From: Hamadaea tsunoensis DSM 44101
Lineage (GTDB): Bacteria; Actinomycetota; Actinomycetes; Mycobacteriales; Micromonosporaceae
DNA: 64,000 bases
Assembly (NCBI RefSeq): GCF_000428945.1
Contig: NZ_AUAX01000024.1
Span: 79,185 to 143,184, forward strand
Direction of reading: 5' to 3'
The translations under genes and the position numbers were made by a program. Under the pieces are notes generated by a model that was not told the origin of the DNA, did no database searches, and saw nothing but the letters and a program-made list of their open reading frames with translations. Below, one piece after another: positions 34,575-43,365 of the stretch; within the stretch, counting starts at the first letter, position 1, and each line of letters begins with the position of its first letter.

Positions 34575-35730
34575 CCTGCCGCGCGCGCGCCGCCGTGGCT
34601 GGGCCGGTGCGCTGCGCGGCTGGGCCGCCCGCACCGCCCGGCGCGCGGCGTCCATTCTGGACACCGATACCGGCACGGATGACGGCGTCGCGACCGCCGG
34701 GGAGGGATCCGCGCCGTCCGCGCGCTCCCGCCCCGGCGGCCCGCCCGAGCACTGGCTCCGGCTGGTCGCCGAGCACGCGCCCGGTTACCTGCACGACCTC
34801 GCCGACCGGCACGAGCTACCTACCTACGACCACACACAGGAGTACGCGCGACCGGAGCAGCCGGTCGCCTACCCCGCCACGGAGGCGTACCGGCCGCCGG
34901 CGGCTCAAGTCGCGCCGAGCGCTCAGGAGAGCGGCGGCAGGCCGGCTCCGGCGACGCCGTCCCCTGTGGATGGTGGACCGGTGGGTGCTGGTCCTGTGGT
35001 GCCGGCACCGGCAGCGGCGCAGCCGAGGACGGTGCCGAGCGGGTTCCAGCCTGTCCGCCTCGCGCCCGAACCGGTGGTCACGACGGCGGCTGACGAGCAC
35101 GCACGGACGCCGGGCCCGGCCGGGCCTTCGACAACACCGACGACCACACCAGCGACCACACCGACGAGTACACCGACGAGTGCCGCGCCCTTCGAAGCGC
35201 AGCCGGAGCCCGCGCGGCCCCGGCGCCCGATCGTGCACGCCCTCCTGGACAGACCGCAGACGTCCGAACCACGGCAGGCAGCCCCCAGGCAGGCCGCCGC
35301 GCGCATCCGCTTCGCCCCGGAGCAACCCCAGCCGTCGGCGAGCTCGCCGGGGCAGGAGCAGCGACGGGTGGGCACGGCCGGTCCGGAATGGGAGCCGCCG
35401 GCGGCGCGACCGTCACCGGAGCCGCAGCCGACACAGTGGCCGGTCGAGCGGACGAACCGCCCCGCCTCACCACCGGTAGCGGCGCAGCCGGTCGCATCAC
35501 CGGACCGGTGGGCCCGGACCCGGTCCTCGGAACCCGAGCACCCCGGTACGCGTACACCCAAGAATGGTGACAAAAGTCCATGGCCGGACATTTCTGATGG
35601 AAAGACTACGACGGAGCTGTGGCCTGAGTTGCCGGATGAGACGGCGCTGTGGACGGCCGCGCCGCGAGACACCACCCGAGAGTCATTCCTGAATGGGGAG
35701 CAAGGGGCATGGAACGCGTCGCATTCTTGA
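34543..35730 (+). CDS. Pro/Ala-rich protein of the injection cluster
   Basis: 395 residues, largely low complexity (Pro, Ala, Thr, Arg), with a short structured start (residues ~45-75, HWLRLVAEHAPGYLHDLADRHELP) and a distinct acidic, Trp-containing end (PWPDISDG ... ELWPELPDETALW). The GTG start overlaps the tube gene by 32 bp. Not recognisable as a known family. Length and disorder would suit a flexible linker or a tape-measure-like role, but that is inference. A possible alternative is an effector or chaperone. Confidence 0.6.
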   Translation: MPRRPPPARPDLPRARRRGWAGALRGWAARTARRAASILDTDTGTDDGVATAGEGSAPSARSRPGGPPEHWLRLVAEHAPGYLHDLADRHELPTYDHTQEYARPEQPVAYPATEAYRPPAAQVAPSAQESGGRPAPATPSPVDGGPVGAGPVVPAPAAAQPRTVPSGFQPVRLAPEPVVTTAADEHARTPGPAGPSTTPTTTPATTPTSTPTSAAPFEAQPEPARPRRPIVHALLDRPQTSEPRQAAPRQAAARIRFAPEQPQPSASSPGQEQRRVGTAGPEWEPPAARPSPEPQPTQWPVERTNRPASPPVAAQPVASPDRWARTRSSEPEHPGTRTPKNGDKSPWPDISDGKTTTELWPELPDETALWTAAPRDTTRESFLNGEQGAWNASHS

Positions 35731-36461
35731 TCGAGGAGACGGGCGAGCGCGTGGACTGTCTGCTGAACCCGGAGACGGTCCAGGTGACCCGTGTCGCCGG
35801 GGTACGCGCACGGGCCTCGACCGGCGCCGGCCTGGCCGACGATCCGCTGGTGTTCACCGGCGGCGGGCGGACGGAGCTGGTCCTGGACCTGCTGTTCGAC
35901 CTGGACTTCGTGGAGCAACAGGTACGCCCGACGGACGTCCGCGCCCTGACCCGTCCCTTGTGGATGCTCTCGGAGAACTCCGCGGTCGAGAACGGCTGGG
36001 TACGCCCGCCCAAGTTCAGCCTGTTCTGGGGCAAGGCGTGGCAGGTCTCGGGGATCATCGTGGCGATGGCCGAGCGGTTCGACGCCTTCACGCTGGACGG
36101 TACGCCGCGGCGGTCCTGGCTGCGGTTGAAGATGGTCCGGGTGGCGGAGGACGCGGCCGCGGCCCAGAAGGGTTTCGAGGAGGAGCTGGCCGAGGCCGGT
36201 ACGCCGGCCGCCGCACCCGGCAGCGCGGTGATCGCCACCGGTGACGGTGCGGCCGAGACGGGCTATTCCGGGGTGCGGTTCGACCTGCTGGCGCACGACG
36301 CGCTCGGTTCGCCGCTGCGGTGGCGGCTGCTCGCCGAGCACAACCGGATCGCCAACCCGTTCGAGATCCCGCCGGGTACGCCCCTCGCCGTGCCGTCCGA
36401 CATCTCCGGGGGCACCGCCGGGAGCGCGGCGGAGGAGGACGGGCTGCCATGGGGACTCTGA
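35709..36461 (+). CDS. CIS tube/hub protein (Afp7/Pvc7-like)
   Basis: 250 residues. It begins with the RVAFLIEETGERVDCLLNPETVQVTR motif of the 'CIS tube protein' family and ends with a LysM-like segment (LRWRLLAEHNRIANPFEIPPGTPLAVP). It joins the tube to the VgrG spike hub. The ATG at 35709 has GGGGAG ten bases upstream and overlaps the previous gene by 22 bp; the following VgrG start lies inside its last codons. Confidence 0.9.
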   Translation: MERVAFLIEETGERVDCLLNPETVQVTRVAGVRARASTGAGLADDPLVFTGGGRTELVLDLLFDLDFVEQQVRPTDVRALTRPLWMLSENSAVENGWVRPPKFSLFWGKAWQVSGIIVAMAERFDAFTLDGTPRRSWLRLKMVRVAEDAAAAQKGFEEELAEAGTPAAAPGSAVIATGDGAAETGYSGVRFDLLAHDALGSPLRWRLLAEHNRIANPFEIPPGTPLAVPSDISGGTAGSAAEEDGLPWGL

Positions 36462-37969
36462 CGCCGCGGGCGGTGACCGTCCGGGTAGGGTCGTCGCCGC
36501 TGGCCGACGCGCAGCTGCGCCGCCTGGTCTCGGTACGCGTGGCGACCCGCCTGGACCAGCCCGCGCAGTGCGAGATCACGCTGGCCGCCGACGCGGGACC
36601 GGCCGCCGACCCGGGGCTGTTCCCGCTGGGCGCCGCGCTGGTGATCGGGCTGAGCGGGGTCGGCGACGACCTGTTCACCGGCGAGGTGACCGCGTGCGAG
36701 ATCGAGTACGCGGGCGACGGCTCGGTCCTGTTGCGGGCCCGGGGCTACGACCCGCTGCACCGGCTGCGCAAGCGCCAGGAGCTGCGGGTGTTCGAGTCGG
36801 TGACCACGGCGGACCTGGCCGGGCAGCTCGTGGACGGCACCGGGCTGAGCGTCGACGCCGACGAGGAGGGGCCGCGCATCGAGCGGCTGCTCCAGCACCG
36901 GCACACGGACTTCGACCTGCTGGCCGAGGTGGCCGGGCGGGCCGGGCTGCACTTCGCGGCCGACGGGGACACGCTGCGGCTGTTCAGTCTGGACGGTTAC
37001 GGATCGCCGGTCGGGCTCGAACTCGGCGCCTCGGTGCTGAGCCTGCGCGTGGCGGCCAACCTCGACCAGGCCATCGGGTCCAGCGCGGCGCTCGGCTGGA
37101 ACACCCGCACGGCCGAGGTGATCACGCAGACGGCGGAGTCGCCGCGGACCGGCCGCTCGATCGACCTGCGGCCGGACGCGGACGACGTCGGCGGCGGCGG
37201 TACGCGTACCGCGGTGGACCAGCCGGGGCGCAGCGACGACGAGCTGGCGGCGCTGGCCCAGGCCCGGCTCGACGCCCGGGCGGCCGCCTGGGTGACGGTC
37301 AGCGGGATCGCCGAGGGGGACGTGGAGCTGCGGGCGGGCCGGCGGATCTCGGTCAGCGGCACGGCCGACTCGGTCGCCGGGGTGTACGTGCTGACCGAGG
37401 CGGTGCACACGATCGACGCCGCCGGGCACCTGACCCGGTTCTCGACCGAGCCGCCGCCCGCACCCCCGGCGCCCCCGGCCGCCGCCCTGATCACGCTCGG
37501 CACGGTCACCGACATCGACGACCCCGACCAGCTCGGCCGGGTACGCGTCGACCTGCCCGCGTACGGGGGGCTGGACGCGGGATGGCTCGGCGTCGTGTTC
37601 CCCGGATCGGGGCACGGCAAGGGAATCATCGCCCTGCCCGACCCCGACGACACGGTCCTCGTCGCCCTGCCCGGTGGCGAGCCGGCCGCCGGGATCGTCC
37701 TCGGCGCCCTGTTCGGCGCGATCGAGCCCTACGACGCCGGGATCGACGGCGGCAAGGCGAAGCGCTGGACGCTGCGGACGGCCAACGGGCAGGCGATCGT
37801 CCTCGACGACGGGGGCCGGCGGCTGCGGCTGGAGAACGAGGCCGGCAGCTTCTTCGAGATCACGCCGGACCTGGCCACCCTGCACGCCGCGACGGACCTC
37901 GTCGTCGAGGCGCCGGGCAAGGCCATGACGATCCGCGCGAACACCGTCGACTTCCAGCACGCGAGCTAA
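36449..37969 (+). CDS. VgrG-like spike protein (phage gp27-gp5 / Afp8)
   Basis: 506 residues. The N-terminal gp27-like part (AQLRRLVSVRVATRLDQPAQCEITLAADAG, ERLLQHRHTDFDLLAEVAGRAGLHFAADGDTLRLF) is followed by a gp5 OB-fold (~residues 345-450: LGTVTDIDDPDQLGRVRVDLP) and a short beta-helical end (LRLENEAGSFFEITPDLATLHA). Forms the trimeric membrane-piercing spike. GGAGGAGG precedes the ATG. No extra effector domain is fused. Confidence 0.93.
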   Translation: MGTLTPRAVTVRVGSSPLADAQLRRLVSVRVATRLDQPAQCEITLAADAGPAADPGLFPLGAALVIGLSGVGDDLFTGEVTACEIEYAGDGSVLLRARGYDPLHRLRKRQELRVFESVTTADLAGQLVDGTGLSVDADEEGPRIERLLQHRHTDFDLLAEVAGRAGLHFAADGDTLRLFSLDGYGSPVGLELGASVLSLRVAANLDQAIGSSAALGWNTRTAEVITQTAESPRTGRSIDLRPDADDVGGGGTRTAVDQPGRSDDELAALAQARLDARAAAWVTVSGIAEGDVELRAGRRISVSGTADSVAGVYVLTEAVHTIDAAGHLTRFSTEPPPAPPAPPAAALITLGTVTDIDDPDQLGRVRVDLPAYGGLDAGWLGVVFPGSGHGKGIIALPDPDDTVLVALPGGEPAAGIVLGALFGAIEPYDAGIDGGKAKRWTLRTANGQAIVLDDGGRRLRLENEAGSFFEITPDLATLHAATDLVVEAPGKAMTIRANTVDFQHAS

Positions 37970-37982
37970 GGAGGGGACCCGG

Positions 37983-38321
37983 ATGGAATGGATCCACCGC
38001 GACTCCGTGATCAAGTGCGATCACGACGGGCGCGTGGTCAACCAGCCGTCCCAGCAGTGGGTGACGATCTCCGGCGTACCGGTGCTGGTCGACAGCGACC
38101 CCGAGGGGCGCAGCATCGCCGCATGCCCGAACTACGGCCCGACCATCAAGCCGTGCGCCAAGACGCTCAAGGTGGCGGTCGGCTACAGCGGGCCGTTCAC
38201 GATCGGCGGCAAGGGCGTGGTCCTGTCCAACCTGGACGGTTTCACCGACGGCACCCCGCCCGGACTCGTGCACTACAAGGTGCGCGACCCCGAGCAGATC
38301 TTCGTACGGGCGGACTCATGA
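37983..38321 (+). CDS. PAAR-like spike tip protein
   Basis: 112 residues. Positioned between VgrG and gp25, where the sharp PAAR-like tip is encoded in related systems. It has three cysteines (IKCDHDG, AACPNYG, KPCAKT) with two histidines that could bind a metal as in PAAR tips. GGAGG lies eight bases before the ATG. Identity rests on synteny plus size and Cys/His content. Confidence 0.7.
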   Translation: MEWIHRDSVIKCDHDGRVVNQPSQQWVTISGVPVLVDSDPEGRSIAACPNYGPTIKPCAKTLKVAVGYSGPFTIGGKGVVLSNLDGFTDGTPPGLVHYKVRDPEQIFVRADS

Positions 38322-38779
38322 AAGCGTTCCGATTCGTCAACGCCGGCTTCGACGGGGCCGGCCAGGGAGCCGGGCTCGGGCTGACCTCGACCGGCGGGCT
38401 GGCCATGACCGACGGCGACGAGACCGTCCGGCAGGCGCTGTTCCTGCTGCTGTCGACCACGCCGGGCGAGCGCGTGATGCGGCCCGGCTACGGTTCCCGG
38501 CTGCACCGGCTGGTCTTCGCGCCCAACGACGACACCACGGCCGGCCTCGCCATCCACTACGTGCGCCAGGCGATCGTCCGGTGGGAGCCGCGGGTCGACA
38601 TCGTCGACGTCGACGCGCACCCCGACCCGGACGCGCCGTGGCGGCTGCTGATCCGGCTCGACTACCGCATCCGCGCCAGCCTCACGCAGGCGACCATGCG
38701 CTTCTCGGTGGACCTGGACCCGTACGCAGACGCAGACCCCAAAGAAGCAGACCGCCCCGATGAGGGAGAGCCCCGATGA
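38318..38779 (+). CDS. Baseplate wedge protein gp25/W (Afp9)
   Basis: 153 residues of the GPW_gp25 family: DGDETVRQALFLLLSTTPGERVMRPGYGSRLHRLVFAPND is the signature block, followed by a beta region (PWRLLIRLDYRIRASL). Initiates sheath assembly on the baseplate. Linked by ATGA overlaps on both sides. Confidence 0.93.
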   Translation: MKAFRFVNAGFDGAGQGAGLGLTSTGGLAMTDGDETVRQALFLLLSTTPGERVMRPGYGSRLHRLVFAPNDDTTAGLAIHYVRQAIVRWEPRVDIVDVDAHPDPDAPWRLLIRLDYRIRASLTQATMRFSVDLDPYADADPKEADRPDEGEPR

Positions 38780-41409
38780 CGCTGCCCGTCCCGAACCTCG
38801 ACGACCGCAACTTCCTCGACCTCGTGACCGAGGCGCGGGAACGGGCCCGGCAGTCCTGTCCCTCGTGGACGGACATGTCGGTGCACGATCCCGGCGTGGC
38901 GCTGCTGGAGGCGTACGCGTACCTCACCGACGTCATGCTCTACCGGCTGAACAAGCTGCCGGCCAAGGCGTACGTGTCGTTCCTGAACCTGCTCGGCGTG
39001 AGCCGGCACGCGCCCTCGGCGGCCTGGGCGGACGTCGTGTTCACCCGGTCCGGCGCCGAGACGGGGACGATCCGCATCCCGGCCGGTACGCGGGTGGCCG
39101 CGGCCCGGGGCGCCGATCCGCAGCCGGTGGTGTTCGTCGCGACCGACCCCGCCGAACTGCCGGCCGGCCAGGACCAGGTGACGGTACGCGTACACCACGC
39201 GGAGGTGGTCGACGCGGAACTGCTCGGCCTCGGCACCGGCCAGCCCGGCCAGGTGCTGACGGCCGCGAAGGCGCCGCTGACGCATACCGCGGAGGCGCTC
39301 GACCTGCTGCTCGGGGTCGAGGTGCCGCCCGGCTCGGTGGAGCTGGGCGCGGCCGCGCGCGAGCACGACGGCCGCACGTTCGAGATCTGGCGGCCGGTGC
39401 CGAGCTTCGCCGGGGTCGGCGCGCAGGCCAAGGTGTACATGGTGGACAGATCCAGCGGCACGGTCACCTTCGCGCCCGCGCTGGACCTGCGGCCCACCGG
39501 CCCGGCGCCGGCCCGGGGCGTGGCGAGCGTCGCCAGCCCGGCCGCGTCCGACGGCGGCGGCCTGGTCACCCTGGCCGCCGTCCCGCCCGCCGGCCGGCAG
39601 GTCCGGCTCTGGTACCGCTCCGGCGGCGGCCCCACCGGCAACGTCGCGGCCGGCACCCTGACCACGCTGCGCGACGCCGTCGCCGGTGTGAAGGTCACCA
39701 ACACCGAACCGGCCCGCGGCGGCCGGGCGATGGAGGGCCTGGAGTCGGCGCTGGTCCGCGGCCCGTACGAGTTCTTCGCGCAGCAGCGCGCCATCACCGC
39801 CCGCGACTTCGAGATCCTCGCCGCGGGCTCGGGCGCCGTCGCCCGGGCGCGCGCGTTCACCCGGGCGGCCGTCTACACCTTCGCCCGGCCCGGCGAGGTC
39901 GAGGTCGTGCTGGTCCCGGCGGTCCCCGACGAGATGCGCCCGGGCGGGCGGCTCCCGGTCGCCCTGCTGCGCCAGCACGAGGTCGAGGACGCGCGGCGGC
40001 GTACGGAGTCCGACCTCGACGAGCGGCGGTCGCTCGGCACGAGCGTGCGGGCCACCTGGGCGCGGTACAAGGCGGTCTCGATCGAGGCGACCGTCGTGGT
40101 CCGGCGCGAGGAGGACGCCGAGGCGGTCGCGCGCCGCATCAACGACCGGCTCTACCAGACGCTGAGCCCGCTGCCGACCGCGATCAACCCGGCCGGCTGG
40201 GCGTTCGGCGAGCCGCTGCGCGCCTCGAACGTCTACCGCCTGCTCGAACAGGCCGAGCCGGGCGTGCGCTACGTCGACGACGTCCGCTTCGTCGTGGACG
40301 AGGCCCCCGACGCCGGCGTCACCGCGCTCGCCGCCGATCAGTACCAGACCAAGACGTGGTACGCGGGCGCGAACGACGTCCTGTTCCGCTCGACGAACGC
40401 CGGGGCGGGCTGGGAGCCGGTCGGCCGCTTCACCGGCGAGAAGGTGGTACGCGTGGTCCCGGCGCCGGCTCCCGTCCGGCCCGGCATCACCGCCCGGCCG
40501 GGTTCGGTGGCGGTCGTGACGCAGACCGACAACGGCTCCCGGGTCTACCTGTCGACCGATCTCGGCGAGACGTGGGCCCCGCTGACCGGGCTGGACACGC
40601 GGATCCAGGACGTGGCGTGGCTCGACCGGGACGGCACGGGCATCCTGATCATGGCCGCCGACAACGGCCTCTACGAGGTGTCGCTGCTGTCCGGCGCCGT
40701 CCCGCTGCAGATCCTCGTCGACCAGTCGGACGCCGACCGCGGGTTCTACAGCGTACGGACGTTCGTGTCGGAGCGGGGTGTGCCGGGAGTGGCCGCCGCC
40801 GCCCAGACGCAGTACGGCGTGTACCTGTCGACGAACGGGGGCCGCCGCGGCACCTTCGCCAACATCGGACTGGCCAACGTGGACAACCGGACCCTGGCCG
40901 TCCAGTACGACGGGCCGGCCACGTGGCTGTGGTCCGGCGCGGGCGAGGCCGACTCCGCGAAGCCCGGCAAGGGCATCATGCGTACGCGCCTGTTCGAGAG
41001 CGACATCAAGTGGACCGCCCTGAACAGCGGCTGGACCGGCGGCACCTGCCGGGCCGTCGCGTTCTCCGGCAACACGGCCGTCGCGGCGACGCAGAGCGGC
41101 GGCGTCCTGCGGCTCGACGCGGGGGCCACCTCGCCCGCGTGGACGGCCGCCTCGGTCAACTGCGGCCTGCCGCTGCGCGACCGGACCCGGTTCGTGCCGG
41201 TGGACGCGATCGCCGCCGGGGCCGGCGGCGACACGCTCATCCTCGCGGGCGGGACCCGGGGCGTCTTCCGCAGCATCACCGCCGTCGACTGGACGGCCAG
41301 CGCCAACCAGGCCACCGCCGACGTGGTGACCGTCCCCGACACGTGGCTGCTCTGCTCCGGCGAGCACAAGATCAAGGTGGTGCAGCAGGATGCGGCGAGC
41401 GGCAATTGA
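38776..41409 (+). CDS. Baseplate J protein fused to a beta-propeller-like domain
   Basis: 877 residues. The first ~515 form a baseplate J/gp6 protein (Afp11/12 type): NLDDRNFLDLVTEARERARQ, WTDMSVHDPGVALLEAYAYLTDVMLYRLNKLP, then AITARDFEILAAGSGAVARARAF. From ~523 the sequence changes to repeats with Asp-box-like turns (FRSTNAGAGWEP, YLSTDLGETWAP, YLSTNGGRRGTF), as in BNR/sortilin-type propellers. Such a propeller could be an exposed binding module of the baseplate. Most J proteins lack it. The frame is open throughout, so the fusion is not an annotation artefact. Confidence 0.9.
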   Translation: MTLPVPNLDDRNFLDLVTEARERARQSCPSWTDMSVHDPGVALLEAYAYLTDVMLYRLNKLPAKAYVSFLNLLGVSRHAPSAAWADVVFTRSGAETGTIRIPAGTRVAAARGADPQPVVFVATDPAELPAGQDQVTVRVHHAEVVDAELLGLGTGQPGQVLTAAKAPLTHTAEALDLLLGVEVPPGSVELGAAAREHDGRTFEIWRPVPSFAGVGAQAKVYMVDRSSGTVTFAPALDLRPTGPAPARGVASVASPAASDGGGLVTLAAVPPAGRQVRLWYRSGGGPTGNVAAGTLTTLRDAVAGVKVTNTEPARGGRAMEGLESALVRGPYEFFAQQRAITARDFEILAAGSGAVARARAFTRAAVYTFARPGEVEVVLVPAVPDEMRPGGRLPVALLRQHEVEDARRRTESDLDERRSLGTSVRATWARYKAVSIEATVVVRREEDAEAVARRINDRLYQTLSPLPTAINPAGWAFGEPLRASNVYRLLEQAEPGVRYVDDVRFVVDEAPDAGVTALAADQYQTKTWYAGANDVLFRSTNAGAGWEPVGRFTGEKVVRVVPAPAPVRPGITARPGSVAVVTQTDNGSRVYLSTDLGETWAPLTGLDTRIQDVAWLDRDGTGILIMAADNGLYEVSLLSGAVPLQILVDQSDADRGFYSVRTFVSERGVPGVAAAAQTQYGVYLSTNGGRRGTFANIGLANVDNRTLAVQYDGPATWLWSGAGEADSAKPGKGIMRTRLFESDIKWTALNSGWTGGTCRAVAFSGNTAVAATQSGGVLRLDAGATSPAWTAASVNCGLPLRDRTRFVPVDAIAAGAGGDTLILAGGTRGVFRSITAVDWTASANQATADVVTVPDTWLLCSGEHKIKVVQQDAASGN

Positions 41410-41962
41410 GCGGTTGCTGCCGGCGGCGTACCAGCGCGCGGCCACGCCCGGCAGCGTCCTCGGCGCGCTGATCGACGCGATGGAGGCGCTCCAGGAACCC
41501 GACGAGCGCATCCTGGCGAACATCGACGACCTGTTCTCGGCGTACCGGGCGCCGGACGGGTTCGTCGCGTACCTCACGCAGTGGGTGGCCCTCGACTACA
41601 TGGTCAACACCGGCGTGAACTCCTCGGAAACCCGCCTGCCGCTGCCGATCGGGCGGGTCCGGGACCTGGTCGCCGAGGGCGCCCGGCTCGCGCAGTGGCG
41701 CGGTACGCCCACCGGCATGCGCCGCGCCCTGGCCCTCGCGACCGGCCTGTCCGGCTACGTCGTCGACGAGCCCGCCGACCGGCCGTTCCACCTCGTCGTC
41801 CGGGTCCCGCCGGGTGGCGCGGACCGGCTGGCGCTGATCACCCGGGTGGTCGAGGCGGAGAAGCCGGCCGCCACCACGTTCGAGGTCACGGTCGACCCGA
41901 GCCTTCCCGACAATCCCCCCGCACCCCCTCCTTCCACCCCAGATTCCGAGGAGCACGCATGA
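41390..41962 (+). CDS. Phage tail protein I-like baseplate protein
   Basis: 190 residues of the P2 gpI/Afp12-end type: RLLPAAYQRAATPGSVLGALIDAMEALQEPDERILANIDDLFSAYRAPDGFVAYLTQWVALD, then IRDL/AQWRGTPTGMRRAL. Completes the baseplate wedge. Overlaps the J gene by 20 bp and the next by four. Ends in a Pro-rich tail. Confidence 0.88.
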   Translation: MRRAAIERLLPAAYQRAATPGSVLGALIDAMEALQEPDERILANIDDLFSAYRAPDGFVAYLTQWVALDYMVNTGVNSSETRLPLPIGRVRDLVAEGARLAQWRGTPTGMRRALALATGLSGYVVDEPADRPFHLVVRVPPGGADRLALITRVVEAEKPAATTFEVTVDPSLPDNPPAPPPSTPDSEEHA

Positions 41963-42888
41963 CGACCGAATGGTCCGTCGTGGCCGCCGCCGAGCACTTC
42001 GCGCTCGACGCCCGCAACACCGGCGAACTCTCCTTCACCGTGTCCAACCCCGGCCCCGCCGACGACACGGTGGTCTTCGACGTCGTACCCGGCGACGGCA
42101 CCGCGCGCAGCTGGTTCGACGTGCCCGAACCCCAGCGCCGGGTACGCGCGGGCGCCGCCGTCTCCTATCTCGTCAAGCTGAACGTGCCGGGCGGTACCGC
42201 GCCCCGGCGCTACGACATGACCGGGCTCGCGTACTCGGCGGACACCGCGCCCGAGGAAAGCTCGCGGTCGTCCGGCCGGGTCACCTACGACGTCCGCGCG
42301 CAGGAGAAGAAGCCGAGCCGCTGGCCCTGGATCGCGGCGGCGGTCGCGCTCGTGCTGATCGTGGGGGGCGTGACGACGTTCCTGCTCACCCGGCCGAAGG
42401 CGACCCCGCCGCCCCCGCCGCCCGCCCCCGCCGACCTGGTGGTGGAGATGGAGACGCTCGCCGCGACGGCCACCGTGAACAGCCCCGCCAAGACGGACGC
42501 GAAGATCCAGACGCAGAACGCGGCCGACCTGACGGGCATCACCCTCACCTGGTCCGGCGGCTCGCAGGCGTTCTTCACCGGCAAAGCGATCGGCGACCAG
42601 GTGAGCTTCCCGGTCGCGGTGCCGGCCGACGGCGACTACGCGTTCAGCCAGATCCGCACGACCGCGCCCGACTACGCCAACACGGTGTGGCAGGTGGACG
42701 GCCGCGCGATCGGCGGCAACTTCGCCGGCTTCTCCGCGAAGGTGCTCGTGACGCCCTGGCAGACGGTGGGCACCGTGCACCTGACGAAGGGTACGCACGC
42801 CTTCACCATCACGGTCACCGGCAAGCTGCAGTCGACGACCAGCTACTTCGCGGGCGTCGACGCGATCCGCCTCCAGCAGATCTCCTGA
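41959..42888 (+). CDS. Single-pass membrane protein with CBM-like outer domain
   Basis: 309 residues. The N-terminal ~110 residues form an Ig-like/COG1470-type beta-sandwich (FALDARNTGELSFTVSNPGPADDTVVFDVVP). A transmembrane helix follows at ~119-138 (WIAAAVALVLIVGGVTTFLLT), then a Pro run and a C-terminal jelly-roll reminiscent of carbohydrate-binding modules (LVVEMETLAATA ... FAGVDAIRLQQIS). It is translationally coupled to tail protein I. It could tether the injection system to the membrane, as the membrane protein CisA does in Streptomyces; that role is inference from position and topology. Confidence 0.75.
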   Translation: MTTEWSVVAAAEHFALDARNTGELSFTVSNPGPADDTVVFDVVPGDGTARSWFDVPEPQRRVRAGAAVSYLVKLNVPGGTAPRRYDMTGLAYSADTAPEESSRSSGRVTYDVRAQEKKPSRWPWIAAAVALVLIVGGVTTFLLTRPKATPPPPPPAPADLVVEMETLAATATVNSPAKTDAKIQTQNAADLTGITLTWSGGSQAFFTGKAIGDQVSFPVAVPADGDYAFSQIRTTAPDYANTVWQVDGRAIGGNFAGFSAKVLVTPWQTVGTVHLTKGTHAFTITVTGKLQSTTSYFAGVDAIRLQQIS

Positions 42889-42899
42889 GCGGGCCGAAG

Positions 42900-43361
42900 A
42901 TGAGTGGTAAGCAGAAGGCCGCGCTGATCGTCCTGGCCGTGCTGCTCGTCGCCGTGTTCTTCGTGGCCGTGGCGGGACGCGACGACTCGAACGGCAACGC
43001 GGGCCAGCACAACGGTTTCGTCGACTGGCTCAGCAAGTTCGGCGCCGGGGCGGGGGCGGTCGACCCGGCCAAGGTCACCGCCGACTGCCCCAAGTCCGGC
43101 CCCGCGTACGCGGTCACGGGCACCTGCACGCTGCACGTCGCCGACCCCGGCTCGATGAAGATGGTCATCCTGCGCAGCGACGCGCAGTTCCACGTCAGCG
43201 CGCCGGGGCCGGGCGACTCGTCGTTCACGATGAGCGACGACGTGCAGCCGTCCCCGCCCGCGGGGGCCGTGGCGAAGGTGGCCGTCGACAAGGCCACCGA
43301 GATCCAGTTGACCTGCCCGGGGCTGAACACCACCTGCCTCGTCACCGTGGCGAAGGAGTGA
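42900..43361 (+). CDS. Membrane-anchored small protein of the injection cluster
   Basis: 153 residues with an N-terminal transmembrane helix (AALIVLAVLLVAVFFVAVA) and a secreted domain containing four cysteines (ADCPKSG, GTCTLHV, LTCPGLNTTC). No family recognised. It lies 11 bp after the CBM-like gene and 4 bp before the next membrane gene, so it is co-transcribed. Confidence 0.7.
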   Translation: MSGKQKAALIVLAVLLVAVFFVAVAGRDDSNGNAGQHNGFVDWLSKFGAGAGAVDPAKVTADCPKSGPAYAVTGTCTLHVADPGSMKMVILRSDAQFHVSAPGPGDSSFTMSDDVQPSPPAGAVAKVAVDKATEIQLTCPGLNTTCLVTVAKE

Positions 43362-43365
43362 CGTC

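Noticed and set aside
36263..38014. Long minus-strand frames across the injection cluster
   Set aside because: They mirror VgrG and other plus-strand genes; no motifs, and the plus-strand products are recognisable structural proteins.
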